The notes beneath the pieces were generated by a model. It was not told where the DNA came from, searched no databases, and was given only the letters and a program-made list of their open reading frames with translations. Below, one piece after another: positions 13,990 through 64,000 of a stretch of 64,000 nt of DNA (position 1 is the first letter of the stretch; each line of letters begins with the position of its first letter). Made by a program: the position numbers and the translations under genes. The stretch spans positions 17,307,014 to 17,371,013 of the forward strand of contig NC_072785.1 of NCBI RefSeq assembly GCF_022539595.1, read 5' to 3'. This DNA comes from Amphiprion ocellaris. Lineage: Eukaryota > Chordata > Actinopteri > Pomacentridae.

Positions 13990-14575
13990 GAGGTGGATCA
14001 GAATGCCGATAGCACTGACTGTATATGAAGATGGACAATGCTACAGTTCCACAGAAGTGAGGCCAAAATGTCTTGATCAGCCCCATGTGTATATATTGAA
14101 GAAGGGGTTAGCCATCATGACATCATCCATTAGTTTGGGAACTACCATTCTGAGGCCTTGAATTTGGCCATCACTGTCTTTATCTTTGAAAAACTGGACA
14201 TGATGAGCGAGGGATGGATCTGACACAAGGACAGTTGAATACAGTGGAGTCCTGTCAGTCACAAGGTAGCCATGCTCTAAACCATACCCTACTTTATTGT
14301 CTATTTTTCTCTAAATCCAACCATAATTTACAAAATGCACAGACTATTCTGTTGAAGGAGACTTGAAGCAAGACACAGACCATAAATGTATAAAGAAAAT
14401 GCTAATGGTCATAGTACATCAAGTAAGAAGTAGGGTCATTTTCTCATAGACTTCTACACCATTGGGCATCTTTCTGCAACCAGAGGAGTCGTCCCCTGCT
14501 GGCTGTGAGAAAGAATGCAGGTGTCAGAAACTTATGCATCGGCTTTACTTTTAAGACCTGTAGGAAGTTCATAAG
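13990..14575 (+). repeat. Interspersed repeat, copy 1 (ends ...GGAGTCGTCCCCTGCTGGC...)
   Basis: A ~585-bp stretch contains gccatcatgacatcatccat, taccctactttattgtct, agtagggtcattttctcata and gcaaccagaggagtcgtccc. I recognise these as parts of a widespread teleost repeat. A second fragment of its right part lies inverted at about 61,704-61,790. It holds no coding capacity. Boundaries are approximate. Confidence 0.6.
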
Positions 14576-17500
14576 TTATATAGCCTATGATTAATTCAAT
14601 TAGACTAGACTACATGATTAGATTATGATTAAAACTACAGACAACAAGCATAAACAATCTATTGGGAAAAAGCAGATGATGTGTTGATAGGTAGCCTGAC
14701 AGCTAGCTGTACTGATCATTTTATCAAGAAAATAACTGAACAAAATTTGAATTACTCAGTCTAAAGATCTTTCATAGGGCAGTAGGAGGGACCTCAACAC
14801 CAGATTTCCACTAATCGGTCACTAGTGCTCTGTATCTGTTTGCAAATGACATCAAAAGCACAACATGTCAGTTCTCATTTATGTGACTAAAATATAAAGC
14901 AACAGCCTGTTAGTTTAGCACAAAGATTGGAAACAGGAGCACATAACTTTGCTTAAACACTTTGATTGTAGATATATTAAACATAATATAATCCATTAAT
15001 TATTTAGGTGATGGGTTGATGCTCTAAATTTCGACAGAGATAATGTTGCTATTTCTTCCAAATACAACTACGTTTTGTGTAAATAAAGTTTACAGACAGT
15101 GGTAGGGAAATTTTGCAATCTTCACACATATCTAACCAATTGCTTGCGGTATAGCTGCATATTTCACATTAATGGACCGACTTTCAGGCTGGCACCACAA
15201 ACATTTTCTTATTCACAATGGAATTAAATTGATTTACATTTGATCTTTTTTAGGGGTTTGTTCATGACATGAATCTTTAATAGTGTCTTTTGGCTGTTAC
15301 TCATTTAAATTTATGATAAATCATTTCAAACTAAGCTGAGTTGGGGGCGCTTTAATGCTCATTTATTTTGTCTGATAAATATAAACGTTTCTGAACTGGA
15401 CCCTGGCGTAGTGCAAGCAAGTGGAGTGTCCCTGCTCTAAAGACAAATATTGTATTTATATGCAGCATATCTCGAGTTTAATTCATGTTAATAGAAACAC
15501 AGGGGATGGATCATGTGTTAGATATTTTATTTGCATACAGATTTTCCAGTTGATGAACACATTCTACAATCAAAAGTTAATCCCCAACACATGATACAAG
15601 CCTTTTGCAGAATTCTCATTCGTCCTCTCTGGGGATATTTGGCCTGCTGTCAGAGTGGGATCTGTACTTGACTTGTCCCCTGCCGTATCAGCGCAATAGA
15701 ACACCCGTGGAGTACGAAGCAGCCTGTTCAGCTCACTTCAACCCCTCGCTCAGCACCGCTCACCTCACATCACTCTGTCTGCACTGCTGGCCCTGCAGCA
15801 TTCAGTTACTTAACTGCCACAGGCCAAAGTGCTTTAGTCTGACCTTGAACATGTAACAGATCCCTGGACATGAACCTAAGACCTAGTTCTCTGCAGAAAT
15901 CCAAGGACGAGACCGTCCATTAATCTGGGGGTGTAGTTCTGATGAGGTACATGTGACATGCTGGAAATATAAATGGATTGTTTAATCTATCAGGATTTTA
16001 GTACAACAAGAAGGCTTGTGGTTTCAGTTTCATGTAGAACATTGTTTCGGCAGTTACCACTTTCAAAGTGATGCGCACATACATAAAACACATGTTAGTT
16101 CTCATTGGAGCTGTCTGGGCCTGTCTTAGGAAGATGATCTGAATAGAGCTGACAGAAGAAGCTCCTTTTTCTCTGAGACTGAAGGGTTTCCCAGCCATAT
16201 TTTCTGAACCAAGACTCTGAGAGGAGCCTCAGTCCAGCATGAACGTCCCAGAAAAACAACATAAGAATCTTCAGCAGCTGTGTTGTGGGCCCTAAGACTT
16301 TGTTGGTTTAAATAACCTAGATCCATCAACTCAGCCATTTCACAGCTACACCAAAGGCTGAGACATCGAAGATATAAAAAATGGCAGTTTGTATCATTCA
16401 AATGGGCTGTGAAAGGAATCGTGGTACTTACATAATAAAGGCCAGATCAGATCTGGCCTCAAGCCCCCCTAGTAAGGGTCAGTGACAGCTGAAGATTTAA
16501 CTGTTTACCCCAGTCCAAGTGACTTTTTGTCAAAGCTTCCTCCGGGCTGCAATCATGTTCAGTTACGTCTGATGACTTCATTGACAGATGTGATGATTTA
16601 CAGTGTGTGAGAATGAGATACAGACTTCACAGGGCTTCATCCTCTTTCTCTTACACCTCCTGGTGACCTTTGAAATGCACTCTCAGTTCACCTTTTGCCT
16701 TTATTATGCACCTGTGTTCTACTGTGTCTTTCTCTCTCTGTCACACACACAATCGCACATAAACTCTCCTGATGTCGACTGTGCTTCAGGGAGGAACACA
16801 TCTGTCAAGGAGTGGATGCCAGGACTGCAGCATGTGAACTGAGGACAGAGGGTTTGAAGTTTGCATGGAGACTGCATTCACTTTTACACAATACTCTCCA
16901 AAAGCTGCATCCGAAGACACTTAAAACTACTGCTTTGAAGCGGCTGCATCAAAAATGGCAAAATTCTCTCGTTTCTTTCTTGAGAACTTCTTGCTTTTTT
17001 TCAGTTTTCTATTAATGTTTGGGTTTAGACTATTGATCAGACAAAAATCATCAATTCTGATGGCAATCCAGCTGAAGGTAAGTGGTATGCACTCCGACCA
17101 ATCTATGACACAAGTGGACATTTAGTCATCCATTAATGCTATTGTGAAGGCCATCAGAGCTTAAAAGCCAAATTACCCAAATTGCTCTTCTTCCTTTCAT
17201 CTCAGCATAACTTGGTTTAGCTGTTAAAGTGTTTGATGTTGTGTGAAAGGCTCAGACACTCACAGGAAGCATGAAGCGGGCCATATGTAGCGTCTTGTCA
17301 CCGGTCGGAGGTTTGTCTGTAGGTGGCCAGCTGCAGGTGTCAGCACGGACTGTGACTCAAGCTGCTCTCTCGTTTCTCCTGAGCGGCCTGTCACTCCACT
17401 GCAGCCGGGCGCCATGCGGAGGCACAGGATGACAGAGCGGATACAACTTTCAGCCGCATTACATCAGTGGTAGGTTATTTGCGGGAATCACACAGAGAGG

Positions 17501-20249
17501 AGAAAGGGGTTCGGGCACAACAGAAAGCACACCAGGTGGCAAGAGAAGATTAGATACTGAATCCAACAAAGACAGGGAGCCAGTGCCTTCCAAAAAACAC
17601 TCCACAAAGTTCATATCCGTAGTGATTTTAAACAACTAAGCTTTACCAAAGGAGAAACGAAAAGAGAAGCTTTATATTTTATTGATATTTGTGAGTCAGG
17701 GCCTCTACCTGAGGAGGACAGTAGGGGAGTGAAGTGTAAAATGCCTCCTGGGTTGTGTCATTCCTCCTTAAGCCTCTGGCCATGCGTCCTGTTTTGTGAT
17801 GGCTCCATGTTGGAGTAATTCCCTGAAGTCTAAGTGTGAAGAGCCCAGAGCAAGAAGGTGCCCACTAGGTGACCTCTCCTTATACCTTTACCCTTCTTTA
17901 CAAACACCTGTGTATTGGGGACTTCAACATGTTTGCACTTTAAAATACATTTGGGAGGCTTTTTTAATATGAACAGAAGAGAAAGACAGGAAACACTGGA
18001 AAAGACATGCAGCTAATAGTCCATATTTCATCTCAGTGCTCAGGGTGAGAGACATTCTAATGCTCTAGAAGGACTTTGTCGGGGTATTAACACCCATGTG
18101 GTGTCACTCACGTCAGTGTATCTTAAGCATCATCTGTATAAAACATGTGGACGACTGGGTGACCATGACGTCATCCATTGGTTTGTTGATGTCTGACTCA
18201 CCAGACTTCAGGGATAAGCTTGCCATTGCCTCTGCACATTTCATGCAGCTTTCTTTTCCTCTTCTCTCCCCTTCTGCTATCTGCATGCAACTGTTTTCAA
18301 AATCCCCCTCGCTATGGGAAACAACAATAACCTCAGAGCCAGATACCTACATACTGACAGTTTCAAGTTTTGTTGAAAATTTGGCTCGTGCCAGAAAGCA
18401 GAACTGCCTTGTTCCATCACTATTTTGCAGGGACACCATCACTTTGTTGATTGCACTTGAATGTTTTCTTCACGCTTTAAACGCTTTAATATATATTCTT
18501 AATATATTCTGGCTGGCTTTTAGAAAGTTTGCCATCTCTAATCAGCACAGCACCTTACCCTGCTGTGCATTTTAGTTTAATAAAACTGTTTTTTTGCATT
18601 AAGTTGTTGATAAAAATGGAAAGAAAAGATATCACATAAGATTTAGAGGAGAAAATCAATTCCTCTGTAATAGCCACACATTTAATGTGAAGACAACAGG
18701 AAGCGCAACGTTAGCAAAAGCTGGAACCAGCTAGCTTGGCCCTGTTCAAAGGCAAAAACAAATCTATTGACCATAATTTTGCCCAAATGAGATATAATGT
18801 GTTACTTAAATGAAGTAGGGCTAATTTTCATATTTATTTATTTATTTTTGTTACTTTTGAACACACTTTCTAAAGCTTCAGCTAAGCTAAGCTAACCACT
18901 TGCTAACTTGTGCTGAATATTGTAACAGACAACTACAAGGATGGTGTCAGTTTTCTCATCTAACTCTTGACAAAACAAAAAAGAAAAATTATCCAGAATA
19001 TTGAAATATGTGATAAAAACATAATTAGTCTCCATGTGGTGCCTGTGTGCATCAAATCCTATTAGGAGTTAGCTGTGCATTAAATTAACATGTTCAAGCT
19101 TGTTTGGTTTGTTGATAACAAGATGTTGCCATGATATTTAAATCAAGACAAGTCAGACATTTCAAGCAGCAGCATGTCCATAAATTCCCACAAGAAGTCA
19201 TTTAGAAGGAAAATTAAATCTGTATCCTCATTGTGCTGCCACCAGACTTAACGATGGAAGACTAGAATTTAATCGGTATAATGCCTCTTTCGTTATTTGA
19301 TGGCTTAATTCTTGCCATTTCATGCTGAGTACGACTTCCCACAGCTTTCATTATGTCAAATTACTGAGAGAATGGTCATATCACTGATAGTATTGTTTTA
19401 CTGCTGTTGCCTTTATGGCCACATAATATCCCTAATAATGAGGGTGTCCCTTTGCTTGTTAGCGCATTGAACATAATATCTGAAACTTTAAACCGAGGCT
19501 GCTTTGAGATTGCCTTTGCTTTACAGAGCACGCTCAAATCAGTTATTAAACTATAACAGTCGCAGCTCTATAAAACAATTAGTGATGGAAGCGGCTTTTT
19601 TTTTTTAATGTTGCTGTGAACATTTGTTCTGTGGAAGAATATTGGCAATATGAGACACTTTTTAATTTCGAAAGATATAATTCACTCACAGTGTGCTGGG
19701 AACATAAAACCCAGGCAACATGTTAGAGTTGTTGGAGGTTTAAGTTGAGGAGTTGAGGAGGCAGAGCCGCTCTCAGCAGCAGGCTGCAGCACTGTGTGGT
19801 GCCTGAGGTGTGGTGACATGATGTGAGCTGACAGATGGCACCGTGGGTAATAGGGCTAAAACTCCCATCATGCAACCTGCTGAGGGCCCGTCCTACCTCT
19901 CTGACCAACCAGAAGTGCACACCTACTCAGCTCCTGAGTGTTTATTACTACACTGTAATTAAAAGCTGCAGGGCGGTCACAGTTATGATAAAGCTTTGAG
20001 GTTTGCGGTGACTAAACTGAACTTAGAAGTAAAGCCAAATGCTGTGGGCCCACAGTATGTATCTGATTTTTTAAAAGATCGGGATTAGACAGATGTTGCA
20101 TACTTTGGGACTAAAATGACTCACTGTCTGAGCTTTTGAATTGGTGTAGATTCACAGTAACAGGTTTAGGAGAAGTTCACATATTCTTTTTACCCGTCGT
20201 AGTATTTTTGTTCCGACAAATTTCAAAGAACAATAGAAGTATTAACATT
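14576..20249. other. Intergenic DNA downstream of ryr3, no gene seen
   Basis: The longest open frame (18096-18575, +) has no recognisable domain. A GC-richer patch lies at ~17,280-17,470 and a GCTAAGC repeat at 18.7-18.98 kb. In mammals AVEN and CHRM5 lie downstream of RYR3; neither is visible here. Confidence 0.6.
18700..18980 (-). repeat. Interspersed repeat with GCTAAGCTAAGC core
   Basis: agctagcttggccctgttca, gctaagctaagctaacca and gtcagttttctcatctaact follow one another. They match, in reverse orientation, the copy at 46540-46930. This GCTTAGCTTAGCATAA-containing element type is common in teleosts. Confidence 0.6.
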
Positions 20250-21234
20250 TCTTGCATTGATTTCTTTATTTTTTCCATCAAAAGAAATGCACAGATCAGC
20301 AAAGCTATTACATAAAAATGGCCATACAATAGCAATTTATTTTTTGTTCTTGTTTGAAGGTGTTCAGTAAATTCTGTTGTGTCATTTGTACACTGCGTAT
20401 CTTGAACATTTGCAGTTATGCTGCATTCAGCAACAAAATAAATCACACCGATGCTGTTCTTCCATGTTCAAAGGAAAACGTTCAGCCACAAACTACTTAT
20501 CTGGACAGCTACTTCTTACTGCTCCAGGAAAACGACTGTACTTACATACAATAAAGAAAAAAACAAAAGTTTTGCATAGCTTCATTGTAATGTAGATACA
20601 GTACTGTAAGGCACTTCATGAAGAAATTTAGGCATTTTTTTAAAATCCTACATAATAAACCTTTTGCCACTTCCTTCTACAAACGTCATCTCAATATGCA
20701 ATGTTACAACATTTGAAAAAACTTTTCTTAAATCACATTTTTAAACACTATGTATATCTACTATACTCCTCTGCTTTTCTTTTGGCATTAAGTCTCAAGT
20801 TCAACATTCATACATTGTGCATAATATAACTGACACATTGTCCCATAACCCCACACAACCCAGTAGTTCTCAAAAAGACAAAAAAAAAATTGTGCAATGA
20901 TTTGGGGTTATGTGGAGTAAAAGGCAACACGCTGTCAAAAATGAGTCCGAAAACTGAAAGAAAACCAAAATGTCTGGGCAAGTTCCAGGTCATTTCCTCA
21001 AAGACTCTGTACTGTACCGACGGTGACAAGGGTACGTCTGACAGGTAGGAGACATTTCTCCTTTCTAGATTAAAAAAAGTCGTTTTTTTCTCTCGTTTCT
21101 CCTCAGACTAGTCCCCAGCAATGCTGGGAGGACTCTGTGTGTGTGGGTTGTAGTCCAGCAGCTGTACTGTAGGTAGGACTACATGCTCCAGTAGCCCCCT
21201 TCACATAGATAGAGGTAAGGAGGATGCATTTGCT
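20250..21234 (-). other. ryr3: Probable ryr3 3' untranslated region
   Basis: No coding sequence follows the stop. Reading away from the stop, the first AATAAA hexamers on the minus strand are at 20341-20336 and 20270-20265. They suggest a 3' UTR of about 0.9-1.0 kb ending near 20.25-20.3 kb. The exact cleavage site cannot be set from sequence alone. Confidence 0.45.
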
Positions 21235-58790
<37,556 letters not shown>

Positions 58791-60061
58791 CTGGAAAGAT
58801 TTTTTTCAATAATTTGAATATATGTGGTAATAGCAAATTCCCTGTTTTTATCACGTTCTAAATGAAACGAACAAGAAACTTTGCTGACATAAGATGCTGT
58901 AAGTGAGAAAAATGACAATCACACACTTTGGATAATTCAAACAAGTATATTACCTTGTTTAAATGATCCCACACTTATAATGCAAATCATAGCATGCAAA
59001 ATTACTGAAGTGACCTTGGACAGTATATATTATGTAATAGCAGTTAAGCCATAAAACTTATGCCTTTTATGGACACGTCTCTTGCCAAGGGACCTTTATA
59101 CGTCTCCCTTTCTCAGAGATGAATAAAAATTACATCATTAAACATGATTAAAGCCACAATAGAGTGATTTTTGAGGGAGTTTCAGGAGAAGTAGAAGTTC
59201 ACTGTAGCAAGTTGCCAACTTTGTCTCTCTGTCACTTGGTGTGGGGCAAGCAGAATTTTTTCACTAAAAACTGCTGCCATGACCGGTGAGAGTCCATCAG
59301 AACAGTAAAGATCTCATCATAAAACCAAAAATGAGTTGAAAGATGCTAAAATGCTTAGTAGAGCTGAGAGAAAGTACAGAGTTTGATCAAACTTTTCAGT
59401 GGATTCAGCAACACAAGTGACCTTCTTGACATAACTAACAAACATTTCATTTATCGTTAATGCACAAAACATAATAAATGCAGCTTTAATATCATCTAGG
59501 TATTATTATATCATGCAACTTCCTACACTATATTGCTTTCAGGCATCATTAAAACTACCTAATGAGCATAAAGTTACATTTATAATAAGGAAAATGATAT
59601 AGCTAGGTATAGAAACTACATTTTTCTTACTCAAAATGAATATTGCTTGAAACGAGACAGGATTTTCTCGTATTAAATGGTAAAAGGAGGTGTGCTTTGG
59701 CAGTGAAGTGCTCACTGTAAGCCTTACTGTACATTTTTGGATTTAAAAGAAAAAATATATCCCCCTTCCATTAGCTGAGGTCGCACAAACAGATAGCAAC
59801 CTCATTGAAGCACTTATGCACACAAAGATGCACATTAACACATAAATCCCAACACAAAGCTCCATTAGGCTGAAAGAGTCTCCACTTGACTGGATGCTCC
59901 CTTTTTTAACAACCAATGCTTGAGCAGTGAAAAGAAGAACTGGCTCAGTAATGCAAATAAGACCTTGAGCTTGAGCACAGAACAACAACAAAAAAAAACA
60001 GACAGATCTTTCACAGTCTATCACTTGGTTTCAGCTTGAGCAAAAAAACAAAAAAAAAAGA

Positions 60062-60193
<132 letters not shown>

Positions 60194-61703
60194 AGCTGCC
60201 TCTTTTAAAGCAGAGGTAATCAGGTGTGTTTCAACAATGTCAGACCTTTTTTTTCTACTCTGTGGAAAAGAAAACACAGTTTGCGAGCTCATTCATGGAA
60301 AGGCACATTTTCAGTGGAGCGGAAACCAAGCCGTGTTATGTAAAGAATAAGGAAGGGAAGAGGATAAGATATTAATAGTTCTGCTTCTGAGGTCAAAAGA
60401 AGACATTTGTTTGGACAGCTCATATGTGAGTTACCCTTAAGGCTTCATTAAAACTGGATCCATAGGTTGTGTGGGTGAGGGTGTGTATTTCTTCTTGGGG
60501 TATGAATACACAAAGGAGAGAAAGACATCAATTAAACAATTCAGAACCATAAAAAAGGAGTCATTTGAACAGAATTGATTTCCTTAAAAGCACTGCAATT
60601 AGCTGATTGCATTTTTAAGGTCCCCGTGTCAGTTTGGTTGATTGGATGTGTTGGTTTTTCGAATGACTCTTTGACACAGGGTTGTCAATCAGTGCAAGGG
60701 TGTGTGTGTCTGTATTTTGTGAGATTGGGTGGGGAACCAGCAGAATGTCAGCTGTAACAGATCCTGCTGCCGAGGGGCGCGTAGGTGTCAGAGAAAGGGC
60801 AGAAGCACCAGCTTTTTCCAAAACGAGAAGAGACATTTCTTCCTCTCAGCCAACAGTCTCCACAACACCTGACTCTCACTCCGTCACACGATCTAACACA
60901 CTCACTCATTCCCTCTCCATCTGCTTTGCTGCTGAATACACCCCTCCAGCACTTTCCCCTCACTACAACCTAACGTACAAATCTGGCCAGTCTTGAGTTA
61001 CACCGATGGAAGCCAGCTTATTTCATGGTGTAAGACTTCACACACAACTCCTTTGCTCTCGTTCTCACACACACGGATTTCTTCGAGGCAAGTCGTCATA
61101 TCTGAGCATTAAATGCTCCTGCTGTATGAACCATTCATCAGAGGAGGAAAACGACTTCTGCGCTCCTTTGGCTTCATTCTTATGAAATAATGGCCAAGGC
61201 TACGGCGCCGTCTGTATCTTCAGGGTCTCTGGGAGTGAGATGATGTGATGGGGAGGAGGAGTTATGGCTGGAGTCACAGCAAAGAATATTTTTTGTCTTC
61301 TTCACTCGCTATCCTACAGTCTCCTCATAAACCCTCTTTTAGAAAAATATACCAATAAATGTCAAGTACACTCACACAGCTACAAATGAAATACGTCTAG
61401 TTCTGAACAAAACAAAACAATCTATCATTATTGGACACACAATATATAATAAAAGGACAAATCATAGCACGACTGAGCAGTGTTAGTCATGGTAGTGGAT
61501 GATCGCTGTCAGTCAGTCCACCACTTGTGTCCAGGCTGAATTATGTCAACAGCTAATGGATGGATTGTCAAAAAATGTGGTACAGATGTTTATGGCACCT
61601 GGAGGCTGAACCTCAAATGTTTGATGATGCAACAGTAACTCTAATCTTTCCTTATCACACATCCCCAGGTCTGAAAAGTGAAGAGAATGCGGAAGAGAAA
61701 AAA

Positions 61704-61790
61704 AAAAAGGACTTAAATCTGCATTCCTTCTATTAGCCAGCAGGAGGTGACTCCACTGGTTGCAAAAAAACAGCCTAATTGTATAGAAAT
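61704..61790 (-). repeat. Interspersed repeat, copy 2 (fragment)
   Basis: ctgcattccttctattagcc and agcaggaggtgactccactg are the reverse complement, with mismatches, of the right end of the repeat at 13990-14575. The two copies support each other as members of one dispersed family. Confidence 0.6.
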
Positions 61791-64000
61791 CTAGGAAAAA
61801 TTATCCTACTTCTTAAATAGAGTACAGTGGTCATTTACTGTTCAATCTGTGCATCTACTGGATAGATGTGACCTGTTTTCATAAAAAAATGTATTCTTAT
61901 GGATCAAAAATTTTGTTTGGAATGAATATTTACAACTGTAGGATGTAAATATGCATGTTACAAACTAAATAAAGTCCCTTTCATGTAAATTATTGCCCCA
62001 CAGAACCCCTCGTGATCAAAAATTCCACAGTATACCCATAGTTTTTCCATTCAGCTTCATCATTAGTCCATTTCAATAATACATTTTATTGATGAGCAGC
62101 AGATTAACGTGTGTGGAGCCCACTGGAAATTTGCTTTTAAATGCTGTGTTGCACTGGACAAACAAAAGTAGAATGTCCACCACTTCTCTTCAAGTTGAAA
62201 AAGGGCTGAACCAATTTATGCATGTGGCACAGCAGATGACTTCATTGCTTACTATGAATGGCAGAAATGTCTGTGTTTTCTGAACCATCATTTAAATGTA
62301 AATGATAATATTAAAAAATGGTCTGCCTCTGCAGTGTAATCGGGTAAAGGCCTACATAATTCATAGCTGCAGTGCTGTATTAATGTACTTGAGTATTTCA
62401 CAGTGCTTCAGGTGAACTTTTTTCTTCCAATTCAAGGGACATCTTGTTTCCTCCAAATGATCAAAAGGCAGAGAAAGCATTTAAAAAAGATAAAACATAA
62501 TTGAGAAAACTCTGGCTTCGCCCTGGCAGGATGTGGCTAATTTGCTAGTCAGACTTAATTAGATTTAACTTTGAAATGCCATCAGTGCAGTCGATGTGAA
62601 TAGAATTTGTCTGTGGTCCAACATTGTGTTGCAGCTGAATTTTCTGAATGTTAAGTTTGAAACAAGCTGTTAATCTGAACAATCCACATCTGCAGAACAC
62701 AATGTGTACACTTTTAATGAGAACTAGTTCTACTGAAGAAATATTAGCATGCCGATATTAACACTCAGCTGTAAGTACAGCTTCAGTGTTTGTGTAGCTC
62801 TTGGAAGCTCGTCTGGCTGTACTGCATCAAAGCCATTGAAAGGGGAAAAGAAAGCAGTTCCAACTAAGAAAGACAAACAAGTCTGGCTCCCAATCAAGCT
62901 TTAAGTGTCACTACAAACATGTACAATCACAAAATGAGTCAAATTAAAAACATTTTTGGCAGATTTTCCATTATTCCACTTCCTTCCTGGCTTTTCGAAG
63001 CATTCAGCTGTTTAAAAGTACTGTGACGCTCCTGAGCTCCGGCTGCCAATGAAAATTATTCTTCTGATCTGTCAGACCTTGCACAACTCCCCTGCAGAGA
63101 CCACAAACACCATAACGCGAAGCATTCCTTTGGGGACAGACACACACTCCTCTATTTTCATCCCACCTTGCTGCTTGCTGCCAGAGATGTGTGTGGTGGT
63201 CTTATATGCTGCTCTGTCAGGGTCGTACCTAATCCCTGTGGAGAGATTGCCTTTCAGCGTCTGCAGTCAGCAACACCGAGTTCAGCCCAAATGTACCCGT
63301 GTGCAATCTGGCCACTTCTTCTTGTCTGCATCACTCAAGAATAGTCTGAGACGGCAAGATTTCAAGTGGTTTCTTAGAAGGGTTTGAAGAGTAAAAAGTA
63401 CACTCTCTCACATTGCTATTTAGCCAATCAAAGGCAGATATATGAGGCTTTTTTACTGCCAGAACAGGGTCATTTTTAAGACTATTTGAGACATACACTG
63501 ATAAATAGAACTCAAAATACCCAAATCTAAGCAGAACTTTCAGGGCTAGCAAGACAAGGGAGAGTGGGTTTTTTTTTTTTTTACCAGTAAATAATATTGT
63601 ACAATCAGTCAAATGATTGGTGGTCCTTTAACCAGAGTGGTACTGGAGATCGGAAATTAGATGCAGCTTGCTCTGCATTTATACCGTTGTGGCGTCCCAA
63701 TGATTGAGAACGGTGATTGAAAAGGTTTTTGTTACCGTGTGTGCTCTCAACCTTGTGTAGTTTTCCCAGTCCACGCCTGTATGTGTCTACGAGTTTAATC
63801 AGGTGAAGGATTTGGTTTTGTCACCCGTTTTTTTTCTCTCATTTCTTCTTGCCCGTGTCTTGTGGCGGCTAACAGAGGATGCTCTTCACTCTGGAGCCTC
63901 TCTTCCACCAGGCTTCGTATTACCATAATGAAATTGAAAAGAAATTGAAATGGAAATGACTGCTACCCGGTGACTCAGTCCACATGACACCGGCAGACAA

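Noticed and set aside
17280..17480. GC-richer patch with GCCATGCGG start-like context
   Set aside because: The frame is short, no donor-linked continuation was found, and no family is recognisable; not enough for a first exon.
18096..18575. Plus-strand open frame of 159 codons
   Set aside because: No domain or family resemblance, no splice or codon-use support, and its start overlaps a relic of repeat-like wording (catgacgtcatccattgg).

Overview
The window is vertebrate, most likely teleost, nuclear DNA. It is AT-rich with short GT-AG introns, long (CA)n/(GT)n tracts and dense degenerate transposon copies, several of which I recognise as teleost repeat types. It is dominated by the 3' part of one gene on the minus strand, ryanodine receptor 3 (ryr3).

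ryr3: I could place 66 coding segments from 58790 down to the stop codon at 21235-21237. Their phases join without a break into one reading frame of 8,741 nt, which is 2,912 whole residues plus stop. This is the C-terminal ~60% of a ~4,870-residue channel: central solenoid, RyR repeats 3/4 with a phosphorylation loop, calmodulin-binding segment, RIH-associated region, EF-hand pair, acidic divergent region, S1-S6, GGGIGDEIE selectivity filter and CFIC zinc finger. The final residues (...YEDQLG) and many internal stretches point to RyR3 rather than RyR1 or RyR2. The N-terminal ~40% lies beyond the right edge; 58791-64000 is intron.

The most interesting part of the gene is at 37.5-38.5 kb. There a second, divergent copy of the exon after the calmodulin-binding segment has the same phases as the normal copy. 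The two can be swapped, but splicing both gives an immediate stop, so they look like mutually exclusive exons. A 42-nt candidate companion exon lies 75 bp downstream. Two frame-neutral microexons (15 nt and 18 nt) are also visible.

Flank downstream of ryr3 (1-20.2 kb): I find no host gene. It holds a complete hAT-type DNA transposon (2917-4832) with a perfect 8-bp target duplication and a broken, internally deleted transposase, plus several older repeats. The introns carry two Tc1-like transposase relics (31.4-31.85 kb and 56.76-57.26 kb), a LINE-tail-like repeat with a GGAT microsatellite (28.2-28.4 kb) and a recurrent GCTTAGCTTAGC-containing repeat (46.5-46.9 kb). The large upstream intron carries a 127-bp (GT)n tract.
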